Assembly (NCBI RefSeq): GCF_003054555.1
Contig: NZ_CP026304.1
Coordinates: 5,084,001 to 5,148,000 of the forward strand
Direction: 5' to 3'
DNA: 64,000 nucleotides
Origin: Streptomyces lunaelactis
GTDB taxonomy: Bacteria > Actinomycetota > Actinomycetes > Streptomycetales > Streptomycetaceae
The notes under the pieces were generated by a model. It saw nothing but the letters and a program-made list of their open reading frames with translations, was not told the DNA's origin and did not search any database. Positions 17,077-25,790 of this stretch are shown here, piece by piece. The stretch's first letter is position 1. Every line of letters starts with the position of its first letter. The position numbers and the translations under genes were made by a program.

Positions 17077-18034
17077 TCAGCTCATCCGCCGACTGAGGAC
17101 CCGCCTGACGGGCCTCCGGCCGGGCGGCAAGTCTCTGCGCCTCCGCCTTCGTACGCCGGGCCGTCCGCAGTGCGTCCCACGTCAGGCAGGTCAGCGCCAG
17201 CCACACCAGCGCGAAGCCCGCCCACCGCTCGGGCGGCATCGACTCGTGGAAGTACGCGACCCCCAGCAGGAACTGGAAGACCGGGGCCAGGTACTGCAGC
17301 AGCCCCAGCGTGGAGAGCGGCACCCGGATCGCCGCCGCGCCGAAGCAGACCAGCGGCACCGCGGTCACCACGCCGGTCGCGGCGAGCAGTGCCGCATGGC
17401 CGGCGCCATGCGCGCCGAAGGTGGCCGAGCCGTCCGCGCCCAGCCAGAGCAGAAAGCCGAGCGCGGGGAGGAACTGGATCGCAGTCTCCGCGGCCAGCGA
17501 CTCCAGACCGCCGATGTTGACCTTCTTCTTGACCAGGCCGTACGTGGCGAAGGAGAAGGCCAGCGTGAGCGAGATCCAGGGCGGCTGTCCGTAACCGATC
17601 GCCAGCACCAGCACCGCGGCGAAGCCGGTACCGACAGCCGCCCACTGCATCGGGCGCAGCCGCTCCTTGAGCAGCAGCACGCCCATCGCGATGGTGACCA
17701 GCGGGTTGATGAAGTAGCCGAGCGAGGCTTCGACCACATGGCCGGAGTTCACGGCCCAGATGTAGACGCCCCAGTTGACGGTGATCACCGTTGCGGCGAC
17801 CGCGATGAGCCCCAGTTTCCGGGGCTGTCGCAGCAGCTCGCGGACCCAGCCCCAGCGCTTCAGCACCAGCAGCGCGATACCGACGAAGGCCAGCGACCAG
17901 ACCATCCGGTGGGCGAGGATCTCCATCGCCCCGGACGGCTTCAGCAGCGGCCAGAAGAGGGGGACCAGGCCCCACATCCCGTAGGCACCGATCCCGTACA
18001 GCAGTCCCGCCCGCTGTTCACCGTCCGACTGCAC
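17054..18034 (-). CDS. rarD: EamA family transporter RarD
   Basis: 326 residues from the GTG at 18034, chosen because GGGAGGGG precedes it; an ATG at 18058 is also in frame. Ten membrane helices in two EamA repeats: GLLYGIGAYGMWGLVPLFWPLL starts the first with the RarD-typical W-G..P-L-F-W, then LAHRMVWSLAFV, TVITVNWGVYIWAVN, SLGYFINPLVTIAMGVLLLKERL and AAVLVLAIGYG, and the second repeat from SFATYGLVKKK to WAGFALVWLALTCLTWDAL. RarD is a drug/metabolite superfamily permease of unsettled substrate (chloramphenicol sensitivity in Pseudomonas). The C-terminal ISPSGV tail comes from an intergenic repeat, so it is unlikely to be functional. Confidence 0.92.
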   Translation of the reverse strand: MQSDGEQRAGLLYGIGAYGMWGLVPLFWPLLKPSGAMEILAHRMVWSLAFVGIALLVLKRWGWVRELLRQPRKLGLIAVAATVITVNWGVYIWAVNSGHVVEASLGYFINPLVTIAMGVLLLKERLRPMQWAAVGTGFAAVLVLAIGYGQPPWISLTLAFSFATYGLVKKKVNIGGLESLAAETAIQFLPALGFLLWLGADGSATFGAHGAGHAALLAATGVVTAVPLVCFGAAAIRVPLSTLGLLQYLAPVFQFLLGVAYFHESMPPERWAGFALVWLALTCLTWDALRTARRTKAEAQRLAARPEARQAGPQSADELKISPSGV

Positions 18035-18145
18035 TGGCCCCTCCCGCCCTGCGCGCATCGCCTCGTCGAAGGTACGCGGCGCAGGGGCAGGCTGTCATGT
18101 CCGTATCGCCATACGGTCATGACGGATCATGAACCTCCGGGCCGG

Positions 18146-19006
18146 TCAGGCGGTGGCGAGGGCCGCCGCGACCGAGTCGGCGAGCGGGGTCGTCGGGCGG
18201 CCGCTCAGCCGGGCCAGTTCGCCCGTGGTGCCGGCCAGCAGCCCGCGCCCGACCGCCGCGTCGACGTCGACGAGGACCTCCGCGAACGGCTCCGGCACAC
18301 CCGCGCCCGTCAGGATTCCGAGGTGCGCCTCGGCCGGGACGTTGGTGTATGCGATCGTCCGGCCGGTCTGCCGCGAGAGCTCGGCGGCGTACTCCGCGAA
18401 GGACCAGGCGACATCGCCGCTCAGCTCGTACGCCTTCCCCAGGTGGCCGTCGCCGGTCAGTACGGCGGCCGCGGCCGCGGCGTAGTCGGCGCGGGTGGCG
18501 GAGGCGACCCGGCCCTCGCCCGCGCTCGCGACCACGGCGTTGTGCTCGAGGACGGGGGCGAGGTTCCCGGTGTAGTTCTCGGTGTACCAGCCGTGGCGCA
18601 GGAAGGTGTACGGCAGCCCGGATTCGAGGATCCGCTGTTCCGTGACCTTGTGTTCGGCGGCCAGCAGGAAGTCGGCGTCGGGGCCGCCGAGCACGCCGGT
18701 GTACGCGAGCTGGGCGACGCCCGCCGCCTTCGCGGCCTCGACCACGGCGGTGTGCTGCGCCACCCGCTGCCCGACCTCGCTGCCGGAGATCAGCAGTACG
18801 CGGTCACCGGCGCGGAAGGCCCCGGCGAGGCTCTCGGGCTCGCTGTAGTCGGCGATGCGGAGTTCGACGCCGCGCGCCGCGAGGTCCGTGGCCTTCTCCT
18901 TGTCTCGCACGACGGCGGCGATCCGCTGCGCCGGGACCGTGGCGAGCAGCTCGTCGATGACGAGACGGCCGAGGTGTCCGGTGGCTCCGGTGACGACGAT
19001 GCTCAT
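18146..19006 (-). CDS. NmrA-like NAD(P)-binding protein (possible quinone oxidoreductase)
   Basis: 286 residues. Rossmann motif VTGATGHLGRLVIDELL at the N-terminus, then VRDKEKATDLAARGVELRIADYSEPESLAGAFRAGDRVLLIS, and FLRHGWYTENYTGNL in the position typical of QOR2/NmrA-type proteins. Such proteins reduce quinones or sense NAD(P). The atypical SDR has no Y-x-x-x-K pair. It is divergent from an HxlR regulator that starts 90 bp away, the usual arrangement for a redox- or aldehyde-responsive pair, so control by that regulator is likely. Confidence 0.88.
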   Translation of the reverse strand: MSIVVTGATGHLGRLVIDELLATVPAQRIAAVVRDKEKATDLAARGVELRIADYSEPESLAGAFRAGDRVLLISGSEVGQRVAQHTAVVEAAKAAGVAQLAYTGVLGGPDADFLLAAEHKVTEQRILESGLPYTFLRHGWYTENYTGNLAPVLEHNAVVASAGEGRVASATRADYAAAAAAVLTGDGHLGKAYELSGDVAWSFAEYAAELSRQTGRTIAYTNVPAEAHLGILTGAGVPEPFAEVLVDVDAAVGRGLLAGTTGELARLSGRPTTPLADSVAAALATA

Positions 19007-19068
19007 GGGTGATTTCTCCTTTTCGGGCGGTTCCATGCTCACCCTACGTCCGGCACTAACCATGCGTA

Positions 19069-19093
19069 AGTACCCACCTTGAAGTAAGGTACT
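19069..19093. promoter_or_regulatory. Putative HxlR operator in the divergent promoter region
   Basis: AGTACC (19069-19074) and GGTACT (19088-19093) form an inverted repeat with a 13-nt spacer. The same stretch also reads as direct repeats GTAAGTACC and GTAAGGTAC. It lies just before the HxlR start (19097) and within 90 bp of the NmrA-like start. Confidence 0.45.
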
Positions 19094-19096
19094 GGT

Positions 19097-19480
19097 ATGG
19101 ACGTAAGTAGAGACCCCAACGTCAATCAGGCGATGTGCCCCTCGCGCCTGATCCTGGAGCACGTCACCAGCCGCTGGGGCGTGCTCGTTCTCGCCACCCT
19201 GCTGGGCCGCTCGTACCGCTTCAGCGAGCTGCGCCGCGAGGTCGGCGGCGTCAGCGAGAAGATGCTCGCCCAGACCCTCCAGACGCTGGAGCGCGACGGC
19301 TTTGTGCACCGCGACGCCAAGCCGGTGATCCCGCCGCGCGTCGACTACTCCCTGACCGGGCTCGGCAAGGAAGCCGCCGAGCAGGTGTGGGGGCTGGCCC
19401 GCTGGACGGAGAAGCGGACGGACGAGGTGTTCGCGGCGCGCGCCGCCTACGACGAGTCGAAGGAGCGAACAGCCCGGTAA
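19097..19480 (+). CDS. HxlR family transcriptional regulator
   Basis: 127 residues, one winged helix-turn-helix domain. The family pattern is clear: CPSRLILEHVTSRWGVLVLATLLGRSYRFSELRREVGGVSEKMLAQTLQTLERDGFVHRDAKPVIPPRVDYSLTGLG. The Cys in MCPSR is the conserved N-terminal cysteine that in redox- or aldehyde-sensing members (HypR, HxlR) is modified. It is divergent from the NmrA-like oxidoreductase, which it probably controls. Confidence 0.93.
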   Translation: MDVSRDPNVNQAMCPSRLILEHVTSRWGVLVLATLLGRSYRFSELRREVGGVSEKMLAQTLQTLERDGFVHRDAKPVIPPRVDYSLTGLGKEAAEQVWGLARWTEKRTDEVFAARAAYDESKERTAR

Positions 19481-19544
19481 ACAGGGCCTGTTGGGCTCCG
19501 CTCCGGAGCCGTACGATCGGCGCACGACCCCTGGGGGAGGCTTC

Positions 19545-20375
19545 GTGAGGTACGCGGATACGTTACGGGCGGGCTGTGCGGTTCTGGCGGGCGGTCTGAT
19601 CTGGACCGGATGCTCGGTGAACCCGGACCCGGACCCGGACCCGAGTGCGCAGCGGGACCGGCCGACGGCGACCGCACAGCCGAAGCAGACGCCGAAACCG
19701 GATCCGGAACCCAGCCCGAGCCCCACCGCGTTCGATTTCACCCCAGCGCCCGAGCGCGCCCCCAGGACCGCGGCGGACGGTGTGCGCCTCGCCCGCGCCG
19801 TGGCCGCGGGCCCCGAGCTCTTCGGCCCCGGCCACGTCAAACGCACGCCGTACGAAAGCGATCCGGCCGACTGGGCCGTCCTCGACGAGGACTGCGTCTG
19901 GCAGCGCTCCCCGCTTCCCGCCGGCGTCCTCGCCAGTCTCACCCGCCGCAGCGAGCTCCCCGCCGAAGGGGCCAAGGGCCCCATGCGTTTCGCCGCCGTC
20001 GTGACCGTCCACCGTGAGGTGAGCAGCGCCGACTGGGAGCTGGCCCGCAGCCTCGAAGAGGTCCTGCGCTGCCCCGAACAGCAGTTGAGCCAGAGCGAGA
20101 AGACCGCCGGGATGATCTCCCAGGGCACGGTCTTCGGCGCCGGCGGCAACCGTTTCGCCGAGGACTCGATCGGCGAGTCCGGTCAGTTCTACAGCGATGA
20201 AGTGGGCGGGCCGCACGACTACTACTGGGACCAGGCCCGCATCGGCCAGGTCACGCTCGCCGTGGTCGGCAAGGGCGCCGAGGGCCGCACCAAGGACGAG
20301 CTGAACGACGCGCTGGGGGCCGCCATCAGCTCCATGATGATCCGCGTCAGGACCGAGCTGGAGGCCGCGCGATGA
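19545..20375 (+). CDS. Secreted lipoprotein-like protein co-encoded with receptor kinases
   Basis: 276 residues from the GTG at 19545. The N-terminus has a hydrophobic run ending LIWTGC, a weak lipobox, then a Pro/Asp/Thr-rich linker of about 50 residues (NPDPDPDPS...KPDPEPSPSPT) as in many Streptomyces surface lipoproteins. The folded part (about 65-276) contains two Cys (DEDCVWQR and LRCPEQQ) that could form a disulfide and ends in an alpha-helix. I do not recognise the domain. Its stop overlaps the start of the first kinase (ATGA, 20372), so the two are translationally coupled, which suggests a shared extracytoplasmic task such as ligand capture or modulation. Confidence 0.75.
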   Translation: MRYADTLRAGCAVLAGGLIWTGCSVNPDPDPDPSAQRDRPTATAQPKQTPKPDPEPSPSPTAFDFTPAPERAPRTAADGVRLARAVAAGPELFGPGHVKRTPYESDPADWAVLDEDCVWQRSPLPAGVLASLTRRSELPAEGAKGPMRFAAVVTVHREVSSADWELARSLEEVLRCPEQQLSQSEKTAGMISQGTVFGAGGNRFAEDSIGESGQFYSDEVGGPHDYYWDQARIGQVTLAVVGKGAEGRTKDELNDALGAAISSMMIRVRTELEAAR

Positions 20376-22528
20376 CCAGCCCCCTGCTCCCCGCCGACCC
20401 CTCGTCCATCGCAGGACACCGCCTCCTCGCCCGGCTCGGCGCGGGCGGCATGGGCGTCGTCTACCTGGGCCGCACGGAGCCGGGCGGCACGCTCGTCGCC
20501 GTCAAGGTCATCCAGGCCGAGTACGCGTCGGAGCCGGACTTCCGGGCCCGCTTCCGCCGTGAGGTCGAGGCCGCGCGACGGGTCGACAGCCCCTGGACGG
20601 TGCCCGTCACAGGCGCCGACGCGGACGCGGACAATCCCTGGCTCGCCACGGCCTTTGTGCCGGGACCCTCGCTCGCCGAGGCGGTCGCCGCCTGCGGACC
20701 GCTGCCGGTCCGGAGCGTACGGGTGCTCGGCAAGATGCTCGCCCGCGCGCTGAGCGCCGTGCACAGCGCGGGCCTCGTCCACCGGGACGTGAAGCCGGGC
20801 AATGTGCTGCTCGCCGTACAAGGCCCCCGCGTCATCGACTTCGGCATCGCGCGCTCGGCCGAGGACACCGCGATCACCTCGGCCGACATGATCGTCGGCA
20901 CCCCCGGCTTCCTCTCGCCCGAGCAGGCGGAGGCGCGCGGCGCGGAGACCGGACCGCCGAGCGACATCTTCTCGCTGGGCTGCCTGCTGGCGTACGCGGC
21001 GACCGGGCGGCCGCCTTTCGGTACGGGAGTGGTGGACGCGCTGCTCTACCGCACCGTCCACGACGCGCCCGATCTCGAAGGGATCGGGGGCGAGTTGGCC
21101 GGGCTGCTCGAAGCGTGCCTGGCCAAGGACCCGGCCGACCGGCCGACCGCGGACGAGCTCGACGTACGCCTCATCGAGGACGCCCCTGAGGGCAGCGTCG
21201 ACTGGCTGCCCGACGACGTCGTTCGGATGATCGCCGAGCGCTCGGCCGAGATGCTCGCGCTGCCCGACATCGAACCGACCCGGGCCGAGGCCCCGAGCGC
21301 CGAAGTGCCCCCGTCCGAAGTGCCCCCGTCACGCCGGACGTTCCTGCTCGCCGCGGGAGGGGTGGTCCTCGTCGCGGGCGGCGGTGTCGGCGCCTGGGCC
21401 GCCCTGCGCGACGACGGAACTCCCGCCGCCGGTTCCCCCGCGCGGACCCGGGACCGGACCATCGGCGTCCAGGCCGACCTCAGCGGCCCCGGCAAGGCGG
21501 CGGGCCGCGCCCAGGAACAGGGCGCACGCCTCGCCGTCGAGCAGTTCAACTCCCGCAGCGGCAAGCCCTTCCGCCTGGAGTTAAGGGCGCTCGACGACGG
21601 CGGCAGCCCGGACCGCGCCCCGGCCGTCGCCAAGCGGTTCACCGCCGACAGTGCGGTGCTCGCCGTGCTCGGCCCGACCGACGACGCGACGGCCCGCGCG
21701 GTCCTGCCCGTGTACGACGAGTCGCTGCTGCCGCTGCTCGCCGTATCGCCGGGCGCGATGGACCTGCCCAAGGCCGAGAACCGTTCCTTCCTGTCCGCCC
21801 GGCCCGGCGACGCGATCGTCTCGGTGCCACTCGGTGTGCATCCGGCCGGTGAGCTGGGGTCGGTCCGCCCCGGACTGCTCCAGGACCGGACCGCAGGGCA
21901 GTACGGATGGGAGTCGGTCACCATCGCCAACGCCGGCATGCGCCACTTCGGCCGCGTGCCCTACCCCCGGGTCGTGCCCGCGAACCTCGACGACTTCGAG
22001 CCGGTCATCGCCGACATGCTCAAGGCGGGCGTGGACGCGTTCAGTTACTGCGGATACGCCGAGGGCGCGGCCCGCTTCGCGCGCGATCTGGCGGTGGCCG
22101 GATTCACGGGTCCGCGGATCGCCCCGCAGGCCGTACTCGACCCGCGGTTCCTCCAGTTGGCCGGCGACGCTGCCGAGGGCTGGGTGCTCTCCTCGTCCTT
22201 CGTCGACCCGGCCGCCGTGCCCGCCGCGAAGGCCTTCACCACCGCCTTCCGCAAGCGGTACGGCGCCCCACCCGGCTACTTCGCGGCCGAGGCGTACGAC
22301 ACCGTCAACCTCGTCCTCCAACAGCTGGTGGCCCACCACGGGCAGAGCCGGAGCCTGCCGGACCGCAAGACCCTCGTTGCCCTGCTGCGCAAGAGCAGAT
22401 ACCAGGGCATCACCAAGCAGTACGCCTTCAAACCGGAGGACGGGCGCTTCATCGCGGGTGGCGTGTTCTACCACCGGGTGGAAGGCGGCCGCTTCCGCTA
22501 CGTCGGCCCCGCGCCCTCGGCCTGGTAG
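20372..22528 (+). CDS. Receptor Ser/Thr kinase fused to a LIVBP-type sensor (copy 1)
   Basis: 718 residues. Kinase domain 13-275: Gly loop GAGGMG (23-28), Lys45 in VAVKV, catalytic loop HRDVKPGN (Asp139), DFG (156-158), activation loop ending GTPGFLSPEQ and PPSDIFSLG. All catalytic residues are present. A Pro/Glu linker leads to SRRTFLLAAGG (about 320-330) and a single membrane segment (324-345). The outside part (about 362-718) is a complete LIVBP-like binding domain: IGVQADLSGPGKAAGRAQEQGARLAVEQFNSR, LGPTDDATARAVLPVYDE, FAAEAYDTVNLVLQQL. This type of fusion is annotated in databases as a bifunctional kinase/substrate-binding protein. The ligand and targets are unknown. The membrane part looks like a retained Tat signal. 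Confidence 0.92.
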   Translation: MTSPLLPADPSSIAGHRLLARLGAGGMGVVYLGRTEPGGTLVAVKVIQAEYASEPDFRARFRREVEAARRVDSPWTVPVTGADADADNPWLATAFVPGPSLAEAVAACGPLPVRSVRVLGKMLARALSAVHSAGLVHRDVKPGNVLLAVQGPRVIDFGIARSAEDTAITSADMIVGTPGFLSPEQAEARGAETGPPSDIFSLGCLLAYAATGRPPFGTGVVDALLYRTVHDAPDLEGIGGELAGLLEACLAKDPADRPTADELDVRLIEDAPEGSVDWLPDDVVRMIAERSAEMLALPDIEPTRAEAPSAEVPPSEVPPSRRTFLLAAGGVVLVAGGGVGAWAALRDDGTPAAGSPARTRDRTIGVQADLSGPGKAAGRAQEQGARLAVEQFNSRSGKPFRLELRALDDGGSPDRAPAVAKRFTADSAVLAVLGPTDDATARAVLPVYDESLLPLLAVSPGAMDLPKAENRSFLSARPGDAIVSVPLGVHPAGELGSVRPGLLQDRTAGQYGWESVTIANAGMRHFGRVPYPRVVPANLDDFEPVIADMLKAGVDAFSYCGYAEGAARFARDLAVAGFTGPRIAPQAVLDPRFLQLAGDAAEGWVLSSSFVDPAAVPAAKAFTTAFRKRYGAPPGYFAAEAYDTVNLVLQQLVAHHGQSRSLPDRKTLVALLRKSRYQGITKQYAFKPEDGRFIAGGVFYHRVEGGRFRYVGPAPSAW

Positions 22529-22530
22529 CC

Positions 22531-24696
22531 GTGCGGCCGCTCACGGCGGACGATCCGGCCGGCATCGGAGGCCACCGGCTGCTCGGGCGGCTCGGTGCGG
22601 GCGGCATGGGCGTGGTCTATCTGGCGCGCTCATCGGGCGGCGCGCTGGTCGCGCTCAAGGTGATCCGCGCCGAGCATGCCGCGGACCCCGCCTTCCGGGC
22701 CCGTTTCGAGCGGGAGGCGCGGGCGGCGAGCCGTATCACCGGCCGGTGGACCACGCCGGTCTCCGCCGCCGACCCGCAGGCTCGCGAGCCCTGGCTGGCC
22801 ACCGCGTTTGTCCCCGGGCCCTCGCTGGCGGAGGCGGTGGCGCTGCACGGGCCGCTGCCCTGCGCGACCGTGTGTGTGCTGGGCGAGCGGCTGGCCGAGG
22901 CGCTCATCGAGGTCCATGAGGCGGGCCTGGTGCACCGGGATGTGAAGCCGGGCAATGTCCTCCTCGCCCTGGACGGGCCGCGGCTGATCGACTTCGGCAT
23001 CGCACGGGCGGCGGGCGCGACCGCGCTGACCGCCACCGGCATGGTGATCGGCTCGCCCGGCTATCTCTCGCCGGAACAGGCCCAGGCGGGGCGCGCGGGC
23101 GAGACGGGACCGCCGAGCGACATCTTCTCGCTGGGGTGCGTGCTGGCGTACGCGGCGAGCGGCCGACGCCCCTTCGGCACCGGCACCCCGGCCGCCGTGT
23201 TGTTCCGCACGGTGCACGAGGAGCCCGAACTCGACGACGTACAAGGCAGGTTGCTGCCTCTGGTGAGCGCGTGTCTGGCGAAGGACCCGGGCGAGCGGCC
23301 GACCGCCGAGGACGTACGGGCGGGGCTGGCCGGTCCGGGGAGCCGGTCCGGCGAGTGGCTGCCGGCCGCGCTGCCCCGGCTGATCGCGGAACGTTCGGCG
23401 CGGGTGCTGGAGCTGCCCGACCCCGAGCCGCAGGAACCGACGCCGACCCGGACCGGGGCCGTCGTCCTCGTCCACACCCGCCGCCGGTTCCTTGCGATGG
23501 GCGGCTCGGCGGCCGGGATGATCGCGGTCGGCGGCGGCATCGCGGCCTATCTCGCCGGCCGTCCGGACTCGGGCGGACAGGGCGGACAGGGCGCCCCCGG
23601 ACCGCTGCCGCGCTACGCCGTCGGGCTGCAGGCCGATCTGACCGGCGGCGGCAGAACGGTGGGGCGCGCCCAGGAGCGGGGGGCGCGCCTGGCGGTCGAG
23701 GAGTTCAGCGCCCGCGAGGACCGGCCCTTCGAGCTGACCCTCAAGGTCCTCGACGACGGAGGGCAGGCGGCCCGGGCCAGAACCGCGAGCGGCCGGCTCA
23801 TCGCGGACCGTACGGTTCAGGCCGTCATCGGCCCGTCCACCGACGCCACCGCGCTGGCCGTGGCGCCGCTGTTCCACACGGCGCGGCTGCCCATGCTGAC
23901 CGTCTCCGTCGGCACGACCGGCATATCGTCGGCGTCCAGACCTGCCAACTTCCAGCTCAGGCCCGACGACCACAACCTCGCCGTACCGCTGATCCACTAC
24001 CTCACCGTGGTGGCGAAGAGCCGCCGGACCGCGGTCATCGAGGACCGGGCGGCCGGGAAGACCGGCTGGAATCTGGCCCAGAGCCTGCGCGAGAGTCCGC
24101 CGACCGAGGGCGTGACCACGGTGCATCAAGTCACCGCAGGGAGCGAGGACTTCGGCCCCGCCGTCGCGGCCGCCCTCGCCGCCCGCGCCCAGGGAGTGGT
24201 CTTCGCCGGCACCTCACCGCACCGGGCCGCGCGCTGTGCCCGCGCCCTGGCCGGCGCGGGATTCACGGGGGCGCGGCTGGGCGTCGGCGCCGTGCTGGAA
24301 CCCGCGTTCCTGTCCGAGGCCGGTGCGGCGGCCGAGGGCTGGGCCTTCAGCACGACGTTCGTCGACCCGGCGGCACTGCCGGGAGCCGAACGCTTCGTCG
24401 CGGCCTACAAGAAGCGCTACGGAGTCGCGGAGGTGGAGCGGTACGCCGTCGAAGCGTACGACGCGGTGCTCCTCATCGCCCAGGCCATGCGGGCGCTGGG
24501 CGGCGGCGGGGTGGAGCGGGGTGCGATGGTGCGCAGGCTGCGGGAGCTCTCGTACAAGGGACTGGCGAAGACGATCGCGTTCGAGCCGCTCACCCGGGTG
24601 CTGTACGCGCGGAACGGTCTGTTCCTCCACCGTGTGCAGGGCGGCCGCGTGCGCTTCCTCGGCCCGTACGAAAAGGTCAGGAGCGCGAGCCCCTGA
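22531..24696 (+). CDS. Receptor Ser/Thr kinase fused to a LIVBP-type sensor (copy 2)
   Basis: 721 residues from the GTG at 22531, two bases after the stop of copy 1; longer in-frame starts upstream lie inside copy 1. Domains are in the same order: kinase 12-270 with GAGGMG (22-27), Lys43, HRDVKPGN (Asp137), DFG (154-156), PPSDIFSLG; linker; TRRRFLAMGGS and a membrane segment (about 317-342); LIVBP sensor (about 360-721) with AVGLQADLTGGGRTVGRAQERGARLAVEEFSAR and YAVEAYDAVLLIAQAM. The kinase halves of copies 1 and 2 are clearly paralogous; the sensor halves are more different in the middle, for example copy 2 has a PANFQLRPDDHNLAVPLIHYL stretch. This suggests different ligands feeding similar outputs. 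Confidence 0.92.
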   Translation: MRPLTADDPAGIGGHRLLGRLGAGGMGVVYLARSSGGALVALKVIRAEHAADPAFRARFEREARAASRITGRWTTPVSAADPQAREPWLATAFVPGPSLAEAVALHGPLPCATVCVLGERLAEALIEVHEAGLVHRDVKPGNVLLALDGPRLIDFGIARAAGATALTATGMVIGSPGYLSPEQAQAGRAGETGPPSDIFSLGCVLAYAASGRRPFGTGTPAAVLFRTVHEEPELDDVQGRLLPLVSACLAKDPGERPTAEDVRAGLAGPGSRSGEWLPAALPRLIAERSARVLELPDPEPQEPTPTRTGAVVLVHTRRRFLAMGGSAAGMIAVGGGIAAYLAGRPDSGGQGGQGAPGPLPRYAVGLQADLTGGGRTVGRAQERGARLAVEEFSAREDRPFELTLKVLDDGGQAARARTASGRLIADRTVQAVIGPSTDATALAVAPLFHTARLPMLTVSVGTTGISSASRPANFQLRPDDHNLAVPLIHYLTVVAKSRRTAVIEDRAAGKTGWNLAQSLRESPPTEGVTTVHQVTAGSEDFGPAVAAALAARAQGVVFAGTSPHRAARCARALAGAGFTGARLGVGAVLEPAFLSEAGAAAEGWAFSTTFVDPAALPGAERFVAAYKKRYGVAEVERYAVEAYDAVLLIAQAMRALGGGGVERGAMVRRLRELSYKGLAKTIAFEPLTRVLYARNGLFLHRVQGGRVRFLGPYEKVRSASP

Positions 24697-24700
24697 CCCT

Positions 24701-24735
24701 TACGTGCGTGTCCCGCGGGTACGTGCGTGTCCCGC
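24701..24735. repeat. Two 19-bp tandem units
   Basis: TACGTGCGTGTCCCGC occurs twice with a 19-bp period between the kinase stop (24696) and the korB stop (24741). Confidence 0.6.
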
Positions 24736-24740
24736 CGGCG

Positions 24741-25782
<1,042 letters not shown>

Positions 25783-25790
<8 letters not shown>

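Noticed and set aside
19007..20149. A 381-codon N-terminal extension of the NmrA-like protein
   Set aside because: It is antisense to the HxlR and lipoprotein genes; the ATG at 19006 is the normal Rossmann start.
21907..22530. An upstream extension of the second receptor kinase by 208 codons
   Set aside because: The extension lies in the coding part of the first kinase in another frame; the GTG at 22531 gives the normal family start.
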